From the NCBI GenBank assembly GCA_025677815.1, contig JAIXMP010000060.1, positions 1 to 64,000 of the forward strand: DNA of 64,000 nucleotides. The letters are read 5' to 3'. This DNA comes from Phascolomyces articulosus (taxonomy: Eukaryota; Mucoromycota; Mucoromycetes; Mucorales; Lichtheimiaceae). The notes beneath the pieces were generated by a model, which ran no database searches, was not told the DNA's origin, and saw nothing but the letters and a program-made list of their open reading frames with translations. A program made the position numbers and the translations under genes. Shown here one piece after another: positions 63,979 to 64,000 of this stretch (position 1 is its first letter; every line of letters starts with the position of its first letter).

Positions 63979-64000
63979 AAAAAAATTATGCATATCTATT

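Overview
This is eukaryotic nuclear DNA. It is AT-rich, with many short introns (about 50-150 nt, GTAAGT/GTATGT donors, CTAAC-like branch sites, TAG/CAG acceptors) and long AT-rich intergenic stretches. Family content and intron style fit an early-diverging fungus, most likely Mucoromycota (Mucorales-like): an Ecl1-type protein, an NMA111 protease, a Clr3/Hda1-type deacetylase, expanded TPR/F-box/LRR genes and a decayed Tc1/mariner element. I cannot name the species.

Layout. 1-3150: almost gene-free. 3153-5869 (+): GIY-YIG-like nuclease gene broken by an in-frame TAA, followed by a 173-bp MITE (5931-6103). 6201-8102 (-): F-box/LRR gene 1. 8240-13800: graveyard of decayed sequence (Tc1/mariner transposase; a gene with a PD-(D/E)XK-like end). 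14734-21829: two head-to-tail 3.5-kb duplicates, each with a TPR/F-box/LRR gene on the minus strand (genes 2 and 3). 24598-25185 (+): isolated Ecl1-like zinc protein. 27594-33861 (-): 15-exon ABCC transporter with degenerate ATP sites. 34918-35436 (+): small single-pass membrane protein. 37273-39123 (+): F-box/LRR gene 4. 39385-42395 (+): DDX41 helicase. 42759-44390 (+): SAM plus HMG-box protein. 45115-45675 (-): decayed coiled-coil gene beside a structured GC-rich island. 47348-49558 (+): F-box/LRR gene 5. 51335-55001 (-): class II histone deacetylase. 59887-63978 (+): NMA111 HtrA-type protease.

The core genes (DDX41, NMA111, deacetylase, Ecl1-like) are ordinary fungal housekeeping or chromatin genes with no common pathway. 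The accessory signal is the F-box/LRR family: five paralogues in 43 kb sharing the first intron position and a TPR/F-box/LRR plan reminiscent of Dia2/Pof3. The family has variable TPR loss, a second intron present in only three copies, and one very recent tandem pair. They would act as substrate receptors of SCF ubiquitin ligases. The most unusual gene is the ABCC transporter: its reading frame is nearly intact, but key nucleotide-binding residues are lost in both ATPase domains and there is a 4-bp duplication at one splice donor.

Exon coordinates were worked out by hand from splice signals, reading phase and paralogue comparison; no alignment or database search was run.
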